A DNA stretch of 11,541 nucleotides from RI-43 sp033764725 (GTDB lineage: Bacteria > Pseudomonadota > Alphaproteobacteria > Caulobacterales > Aquidulcibacteraceae). The notes beneath the pieces are model-generated. The model was not told where the DNA came from. It searched no databases and saw nothing but the letters and a program-made list of their open reading frames with translations. Of this stretch, positions 6,718 through 11,541 are shown piece by piece. The position numbers were made by a program, and so were the translations under genes. The DNA is taken from assembly GCA_033764725.1 (NCBI GenBank), contig JANRIR010000085.1:1-11541 (forward strand), written 5' to 3'. Numbering within the stretch: position 1 is the stretch's first letter; the number at the start of each line of letters is the position of its first letter.

Positions 6718-7914
6718 ATGCGTCGCGCAGCCCTCGTCGCCCCGGTGCGAACGCCGGTGGGAAAATTTCTGGGAAGCCTGAAGGATATCCCCGCCGAGCG
6801 TCTGGCCGAGGCGGTGATCCGCGAAACGGTGAAGCGCGCGGGCGTCGATCCTGCACTGATCGAGGATGTCGTGTTCGCGCAGAGCTACGCCAATTCCGAG
6901 GCGCCGTGCATCGGCCGCTGGGCGGCGTTGGCGGCGGATTTGCCGATCGAGGTTCCCGGACTGCAGATCGACCGGCGCTGCGGCGGCGGGCTGCAGGCGA
7001 TCGCCACCGCCGCGATGATGGTGCAATCCGGCGCCTGCGACGTGGTCCTTGCGGGCGGCGCGGAAAGCATGAGCAACATCGAATACTACACCACCGCGAT
7101 GCGCGGCGGCGCGCGGGCGGGCAACGCGGTTCTTTATGATCGCCTTGAGCGCGGACGCGAGCGCTCCCAGCCGGAAGAACGGTTCGGCGCGATCTCCGGC
7201 ATGATCGAAACGGCGGAGAATCTTGCGCGCGAGCATCGGATTTCGCGCGAAGCCGGCGACGCGTTCGCGGTGGAAAGCCATGCGCGCGCGGTCGCTGCGC
7301 AAAAGGCCGGGCGCTTCGATGCTGAGATCGTTCCGCTTTCGATCAAGCAGCGGCGTGGCGATCCGATCGTCGTTGCGGCCGACGAGGGCGTGCGCGCCGA
7401 CGCGACGCTCGCCTCGCTCTCCGCCCTGAAGCCGCTGATGAAAGACGGCGTCGTCACCGCTGGCAACGCCAGCCAGCAGAACGATGCGGCGGCTGCGGTC
7501 CTGGTTGTGGCCGAGGACCGCCTCGACGATCTCGGGCTGCGGCCGATGGGTTTTTTCGTCGGCTGGGCGGCGTCGGGCTGCCATCCCGCCACGATGGGAA
7601 TCGGTCCCGTGCCGGCGGTCGCGAAACTGTTCCGACGCACCGGCCTCGGTTGGGGCGATATCGGCCTCGTCGAATTGAACGAGGCCTTCGCGCATCAGGC
7701 GCTGGCGGTGCTCAAGGGGTGGGATTGGGACGACCGCGCGATCCTCAACGTCAATGGCGGCGGCATTTCGCTCGGCCATCCGATCGGCGCCACGGGCGTG
7801 CGACTCTGCGTATCCTTGTTGCATGAGATGCAACGGCGCGAGGTCCGGTATGGGCTTGAAACCATGTGCGTGGGCGGCGGGCAGGGCGTCGCGGCCGTGT
7901 TCGAACGCGCCTAG
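6718..7914 (+). CDS. Thiolase (acetyl-CoA acyltransferase family)
   Basis: A 398-residue thiolase, the normal length. Degradative thiolases cleave 3-ketoacyl-CoA with CoA; biosynthetic ones condense two acetyl-CoA. The catalytic set is complete: nucleophile Cys88 (IDRRCGGGLQAI), NEAFA (321-325), His354 (GGGISLGHPIGATG) and Cys384 (METMC-type segment, ETMCVGGGQG). The usual AGNASGxNDGAAA loop reads AGNASQQNDAAAA here (248-260), which marks a particular subfamily. I recall this variant in some acetyl-CoA C-acyltransferases but cannot name the substrate. A strong Shine-Dalgarno, AAGGAG (6707-6712), lies 5 nt before the ATG, the best in the window, so this may be a main entry point for translation in the block. 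The next gene begins directly after its TAG. Confidence 0.93.
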   Translation: MRRAALVAPVRTPVGKFLGSLKDIPAERLAEAVIRETVKRAGVDPALIEDVVFAQSYANSEAPCIGRWAALAADLPIEVPGLQIDRRCGGGLQAIATAAMMVQSGACDVVLAGGAESMSNIEYYTTAMRGGARAGNAVLYDRLERGRERSQPEERFGAISGMIETAENLAREHRISREAGDAFAVESHARAVAAQKAGRFDAEIVPLSIKQRRGDPIVVAADEGVRADATLASLSALKPLMKDGVVTAGNASQQNDAAAAVLVVAEDRLDDLGLRPMGFFVGWAASGCHPATMGIGPVPAVAKLFRRTGLGWGDIGLVELNEAFAHQALAVLKGWDWDDRAILNVNGGGISLGHPIGATGVRLCVSLLHEMQRREVRYGLETMCVGGGQGVAAVFERA

Positions 7915-9279
7915 ATGACGAGCACGTTCGCTCCCGAGGCGCCTGCGCGCCAGACCCAGGCGACGACGGGCCTGAAGACGCAGATCGTCGTCGTCGGCGG
8001 CGGCGCGGGCGGGCTCGAACTCGTGCGCCGGCTTGGCGCGCGTTTCGGCCGCGCGCGCCACGACATCATCCTTGTCGAGCGCAACGCCACCCACATCTGG
8101 AAGCCGCTTTTGCACGAGGTCGCGGCCGGCTCGCTCGACGCCAACCTCGATGAACTCGGCTATCGCAGCCATGCGCGGCGTTGGGGGTATCGCTATTTCT
8201 ACGGCGTGCTCGCGGGCGTCGATCGCGCCCGGCGCCGGGTCAAGATCGCGCCGCTGGTGGACGAGGACGGCCGCGAGATCATGGGCGCGCATGAAATTCG
8301 ATATGATTATCTCGTGCTCGCGATCGGCTCGGTGTCGAATGATTTCGGCACACCCGGCGTGGCGCAACATTGCATTTTCCTCGACAGCCGCGTGCAGGCG
8401 GATCGGTTTCGCCAGAGGCTGTTGAACCAGTGCCTGCGCGTGTCGCGCCAGATGAGCGCGGACCCGAGCGCCGATGCGCGCGTCCGCGTGGCGATCGTGG
8501 GCGGGGGCGCCACAGGCGTCGAACTCGCTGCGGAATTGTACAATGCGGCGGCGGGCCTTCGCCATTACGGGCTCGAAGTGTTCGACGAATCCCGTCTCGA
8601 AGTGACTCTGATCGAGGCGGGGCCGCGCCTGTTGCCGGCTTTGCCGGAAAAGCTTGCGCTGGCGGCGCATCGCGAATTGGAGACGCTTGGCGTGCGGGTG
8701 ATCACCGGCAAGCCGGTGGTCGAAGTGCGGCCCGACGGGATCGTGTTCCAATCCGGTGATGTCATCCCTGCGGATTTGCGCGTATGGGCGGCCGGCGTGA
8801 AGGGCGCGCCGGTGCTCGCCGATCTCGACGGCCTGGAGGCCAATCGCAACAATCAGCTCGTCGTGCGCCCGACGCTGCAGACCACGCGTGACGACCGGGT
8901 CTTTGCGCTCGGCGATTGCTGCTCGTGCACGCCGCCCGGCGAAACGCGGCCCGTGCCGCCGCGTGCGCAGGCCGCGCACCAGATGGCCGATCTCGTGTTC
9001 GACAATCTCTGCCGCGCGATGGAGAACAAGCCGCTCAAGGAATTCGCCTATCACGACCACGGGTCGCTGGTGTCATTGAGCCGATTTTCGACAGTGGGCA
9101 GTTTGATGGGCAATCTCGTCGGCGGACGCATGGCGGTGGAAGGACGGCTGGCGCGCTTCGTCTATGTGTCGCTCTATCGCATGCATCTGCTGGCGATCCA
9201 TGGCTGGGTGCGCGGCGCCTTCATGATCTTCCTCGGCCACGTCAACCAGATCGTGCGCCCGAAGCTGAAACTGCATTGA
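7915..9279 (+). CDS. ndh: Type II NADH:quinone oxidoreductase (NDH-2)
   Basis: A 454-residue flavoprotein that passes electrons from NADH to quinone without pumping protons, peripherally bound to the inner membrane. Two Rossmann folds are clear: the FAD site IVVVGGGAGGLELVRRL (24-40) and the NADH site VAIVGGGATGVELAAEL (192-208). The family segment HIWKPLLHEVAAGSL (60-74) is present, as are the FAD-contacting VFALGDC (329-335) and the quinone-pocket motif PRAQAAHQMA (349-358). The C-terminal part (FVYVSLYRMHLLAIHGWVRGAFMIFLGHVNQIV) is amphipathic and suits membrane attachment. The N-terminus has about 20 extra residues before the first strand. The ATG directly follows the thiolase TAG with no intergenic base and no visible Shine-Dalgarno, which suggests reinitiation or coupling. 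A related pyridine-nucleotide oxidoreductase role is the alternative, but the AQAAHQ motif favours NDH-2. Confidence 0.93.
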   Translation: MTSTFAPEAPARQTQATTGLKTQIVVVGGGAGGLELVRRLGARFGRARHDIILVERNATHIWKPLLHEVAAGSLDANLDELGYRSHARRWGYRYFYGVLAGVDRARRRVKIAPLVDEDGREIMGAHEIRYDYLVLAIGSVSNDFGTPGVAQHCIFLDSRVQADRFRQRLLNQCLRVSRQMSADPSADARVRVAIVGGGATGVELAAELYNAAAGLRHYGLEVFDESRLEVTLIEAGPRLLPALPEKLALAAHRELETLGVRVITGKPVVEVRPDGIVFQSGDVIPADLRVWAAGVKGAPVLADLDGLEANRNNQLVVRPTLQTTRDDRVFALGDCCSCTPPGETRPVPPRAQAAHQMADLVFDNLCRAMENKPLKEFAYHDHGSLVSLSRFSTVGSLMGNLVGGRMAVEGRLARFVYVSLYRMHLLAIHGWVRGAFMIFLGHVNQIVRPKLKLH

Positions 9280-9284
9280 GGGAG
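9278..9284 (+). promoter_or_regulatory. Strong ribosome binding site of the lipoprotein gene
   Basis: GAGGGAG lies 6 nt before the ATG at 9291 and overlaps the stop codon of the NDH-2 gene. It supports this ATG over the longer upstream frame that runs inside the NDH-2 gene. Confidence 0.7.
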
Positions 9285-9290
9285 TGCGGC

Positions 9291-9806
9291 ATGCGCGCAG
9301 GTCTTTTGGCTTTGGCCCTGTTGGCGGCGTGCGCGCCTGCACCATCCCCCACAGCGCCCGCGGAGAACCCGCCGCCCGCGCCCGATCCCCTGGCTGTGCA
9401 GGTCGCGGTGAGCGTCGACGGCCAAGCGCTGGCGCACGTCGCAGGCTTGCGCGTCACCGGTCCTGATATTGCAGTGATCGAGGTGCGCACCGGCGCCGAT
9501 CCGAGCGCGAGCCAATGGCTGCCCGGCCGGGTCGGTCCAGTGCTTCTCGATCTGCGAACCAATTGGGCGGCTGGAGAACAAACCATCGAGATGTGGCGGC
9601 GCGCGTTCATTGCGCCGTCCCAGGGCGCCGCGCTCGCGCCGGCGCGGCGGCCAGTGGCGGTCACGGTGACGCAAGGCGGCGCGAGCGCCGTCTATGCATT
9701 CGAACGCTGCACCCCAGAAGGGCATGTGCTTGACGCGTCTGCCCAAGGCGCGGTCGCGGTGCAGTCCTGGCGCATCCGCTGCGAGGCCGTGACGCGTACG
9801 CCGTGA
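9291..9806 (+). CDS. Lipoprotein with a phage tail tube-like domain
   Basis: A 171-residue predicted lipoprotein. The start (MRAGLLALALLAAC) has a lipobox LAAC with the lipidated Cys14. A Pro/Ala-rich linker follows (about 15-34), then one globular domain. That domain shows the order of features of the T4 gp19-type tail tube family: a strand VQVAVSVDGQ (36-45), AGLRVTGPDIAVIEVRTGADPSASQWLPGR (51-80, matching the EYRxG...LPG signature), LLDLRT (85-90), a Trp helix IEMWRRAF (99-106), a VAVTVTQGG strand pair (122-130), and a final LDASAQGAVAVQSWRIRCEAV (147-167, matching L-x-A-x-x-x-x-V-A-V-E-x-L). Cys140 and Cys164 could pair. No sheath, baseplate or lysis genes are nearby. A role in a tube-like assembly is inference; it may be a domesticated tube fold with another job. 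It ends 52 bp before guaA. Confidence 0.75.
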   Translation: MRAGLLALALLAACAPAPSPTAPAENPPPAPDPLAVQVAVSVDGQALAHVAGLRVTGPDIAVIEVRTGADPSASQWLPGRVGPVLLDLRTNWAAGEQTIEMWRRAFIAPSQGAALAPARRPVAVTVTQGGASAVYAFERCTPEGHVLDASAQGAVAVQSWRIRCEAVTRTP

Positions 9807-9858
9807 AGGGGTGCTGCTCCCCCATTGACGGCGCGTCCAAACCTCCTCAATTCCCCTC

Positions 9859-11415
9859 ATGGCCGAACACGACCGCGTTCTCATTATCGATTTTGGGTCC
9901 CAGGTGACGCAGCTGATCGCGCGCCGGGTGCGCGAAAGCGGCGTCTATTGCGAAATTCACCCCTATAATCGCGCCGGCGACGTGCTGGCGGCGGGCTTCG
10001 CGCCCCGCGCCATCATCTTCTCCGGCGGGCCGGCGAGCGTGACCGAGCCCGGCAGCCCGCGCGCGCCGCAGGCGGCGTTCGATCTGGGCGTGCCGATCCT
10101 GGCGATCTGCTACGGGCAACAGACGCTGGCGGTCCAACTTGGCGGCGCCGTCGAAGGCGGCCACGCGCGCGAATTCGGCCGCGCCGACGTGACGGTGCAT
10201 GCGCCGAGCCCGCTGTTCGACGGGATATGGACGGAAGGCGGGCGGTATCCGGTTTGGATGAGCCACGGCGACCGCGTGACCCGTCTGCCCGAGGGGTTCC
10301 GCGTCGCTGCAACGTCGGAGAACGCGCCGTTCGCCGTGGCTGTTGACGAAACACGCAAATATTACACCGTGATGTTCCATCCCGAAGTGGCGCATACGCC
10401 GGATGGGGCTAAGCTTCTGCGCAACTTCACCCATCGCATCGCCGGCTGCCGCGGCGATTGGACGATGGCGGCGTTCAAGCAGGAAGCGATTGCGCGAATC
10501 CGCAAGCAGGTCGGCGCCGAAAAGGTCATCTGCGGCCTCTCGGGCGGCGTCGATTCCAGCGTCGCGGCCGTGCTCATCCACGAGGCGATCGGCGACCAGT
10601 TGACGTGCGTGTTCGTCGATCACGGCCTGATGCGGGCCGGAGAGGCGCACGAGGTGGTCGCGCTGTTTCGCGATCACTACAATATTCCGCTTATCCATGC
10701 CGATGAGCGCACGCGCTTTCTCGATGCGCTCGCGGGGATCACCGACCCAGAGCGGAAGCGCAAGACGATCGGGAAATTGTTCATCGACGTGTTCGAAGAA
10801 AAGGCGAAAAGCGTCGGCGGGGCGGCGTTTCTGGCCCAAGGCACGCTCTATCCCGATGTGATCGAAAGCGTCTCGGCCATCGGCGGGCCGTCGGTCACGA
10901 TCAAGTCCCACCACAATGTCGGCGGCCTGCCCGAGCGCATGAACATGAAGCTCGTCGAGCCGCTGCGCGAGCTGTTCAAGGATGAAGTGCGCGCGCTGGG
11001 GCGCGAACTCGGTCTGCCGGAGGCGTTCGTCGGCCGCCACCCCTTTCCCGGCCCCGGCCTGGCGATCCGCGTGCCGGGCGAGATCACGCCGGAGAAGCTC
11101 GACATCCTGCGCGCGGCGGACGTCATCTATCTGGATGAAATCCGCAAGGCAGGCCTTTATGACGTGATCTGGCAAGCATTCGCTGTGCTGCTTCCGGTGC
11201 GCACGGTCGGCGTGATGGGCGATGGCCGCACCTACGACCATGTCTGCGCCTTGCGCGCGGTGACCAGCACTGACGGCATGACCGCCGACTTCTACCCCTT
11301 CGACATGACTTTCCTCGCCCGTACCGCCACCCGCATCATCAACGAAGTGCCCGGCATCAATCGCGTCGTCTACGACGTCACCAGCAAGCCGCCAGGGACG
11401 ATCGAGTGGGAATGA
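9859..11415 (+). CDS. guaA: GMP synthase (glutamine-hydrolysing), GuaA
   Basis: A cytoplasmic enzyme that converts XMP to GMP with ATP and glutamine, the step after GuaB. The 518-residue length is standard. The N-terminal class I glutamine amidotransferase domain (about 5-200) has LIIDFGSQ (8-15), SGGPASV (55-61), the nucleophile loop AICYGQQ (82-88, Cys84) and FHPEVAHT (173-180, with His174 and Glu176). The ATP pyrophosphatase domain has the PP-loop LSGGVDSS (227-234), VDHGLMR (253-259) and LAQGTLYPDVIES (325-337). The C-terminal dimerisation domain has SHHNVGGLPE (350-359), GRHPFPGPGLAIR (392-404) and the typical ending VYDVTSKPPGTIEWE. The ATG gives the canonical N-terminus. No convincing Shine-Dalgarno or promoter is seen in the 52-bp gap before it. 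Confidence 0.98.
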   Translation: MAEHDRVLIIDFGSQVTQLIARRVRESGVYCEIHPYNRAGDVLAAGFAPRAIIFSGGPASVTEPGSPRAPQAAFDLGVPILAICYGQQTLAVQLGGAVEGGHAREFGRADVTVHAPSPLFDGIWTEGGRYPVWMSHGDRVTRLPEGFRVAATSENAPFAVAVDETRKYYTVMFHPEVAHTPDGAKLLRNFTHRIAGCRGDWTMAAFKQEAIARIRKQVGAEKVICGLSGGVDSSVAAVLIHEAIGDQLTCVFVDHGLMRAGEAHEVVALFRDHYNIPLIHADERTRFLDALAGITDPERKRKTIGKLFIDVFEEKAKSVGGAAFLAQGTLYPDVIESVSAIGGPSVTIKSHHNVGGLPERMNMKLVEPLRELFKDEVRALGRELGLPEAFVGRHPFPGPGLAIRVPGEITPEKLDILRAADVIYLDEIRKAGLYDVIWQAFAVLLPVRTVGVMGDGRTYDHVCALRAVTSTDGMTADFYPFDMTFLARTATRIINEVPGINRVVYDVTSKPPGTIEWE

Positions 11416-11541
11416 TTCAGGGCTGATAGCTTTGACAGAGCGCCATCGGATTGCGCTCCGAGCGCCTTGATGTGCAACCGAGTCGTTTCGACCTTCGCTT
11501 TGTCTTTTGCCTTGCAGCGTCAGGAACGTTTGAACCGTTTC
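11416..11541. other. Region downstream of guaA
   Basis: No gene is supported. GAGCGC (11438-11443) and GCGCTC (11453-11458) can pair around a 9-nt loop, and a second GAGCGC follows, giving an alternative fold. Neither hairpin is followed by a T run, so a terminator call would be weak. An ATG at 11470 opens a plus-strand frame to the window edge (MCNRVVSTFALSFALQ...). At 24 codons it cannot be judged. Confidence 0.4.

Noticed and set aside
6694..9060. 788-codon open frame on the minus strand across the thiolase and NDH-2 genes
   Set aside because: It is in codon register with both plus-strand genes and stays open because TTA, CTA and TCA codons are avoided in GC-rich coding DNA. The product is Arg/Ala/His/Asp-rich with no recognisable domain, while the sense proteins have complete motifs.
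9808..9822. GGGG-TGCTGCT-CCCC hairpin after the lipoprotein gene
   Set aside because: Only four base pairs and no T run follow; not enough for a terminator between the lipoprotein gene and guaA.
9825..9852. TTGACG with TCAATT as a promoter for guaA
   Set aside because: The -10 match is only 3 of 6 and would put the start site at or after the guaA ATG; more likely chance.
9847..11241. 464-codon minus-strand frame opposite guaA
   Set aside because: Same register effect as above; guaA on the plus strand is beyond doubt and the antisense product has no family features.
11470..11541. Start of a plus-strand gene after guaA (MCNRVVSTFALSFALQ...)
   Set aside because: Only 24 codons before the window ends, no ribosome binding site seen and no recognisable family.

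Overview
The window is a GC-rich (mostly about 65-70%) chromosomal segment that looks alphaproteobacterial. The main reason is the purine gene set guaB - rsmB - ... - guaA on one strand. The style of the proteins also fits, as do frequent GTG starts and stop/start overlaps or 1-nt gaps between genes. I cannot assign a genus from sequence alone.

Left flank (1 to about 1650) is a decayed or accessory region read on the minus strand. It holds the 3' part of a type I secretion adaptor (HlyD family) gene that has lost its 5' end, has an in-frame amber codon, and is frameshifted by a short palindromic element. Directly downstream on the same strand is a lower-GC gene for a small single-pass, cysteine-rich membrane protein of unknown function. 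Its 3' end runs into short interspersed repeats of the AATGGAACCGTCC type. Beyond these lies a four-copy TTCACCT repeat.

From 1666 onwards every gene is on the plus strand. A compact type II toxin-antitoxin pair comes first: a Phd/YefM-like antitoxin, then a PIN/VapC-like toxin overlapping it by 4 nt. It is followed by guaB (IMP dehydrogenase), a small AT-richer gene for a predicted secreted protein, and rsmB (16S rRNA m5C methyltransferase). Next come an FAD monooxygenase, a thiolase, a type II NADH:quinone oxidoreductase, a small lipoprotein, and finally guaA (GMP synthase).

guaB and guaA carry out the two steps IMP to XMP to GMP. The four genes between rsmB and guaA are tightly packed and probably co-transcribed. 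They add a redox/acyl-CoA block whose pathway cannot be fixed from the window. The most unusual protein is the lipoprotein: its mature part resembles the T4 gp19-type phage tail tube / contractile-injection tube fold, but it carries a lipoprotein signal and there are no other phage genes nearby. No rRNA, tRNA, CRISPR array or complete insertion sequence was recognised.
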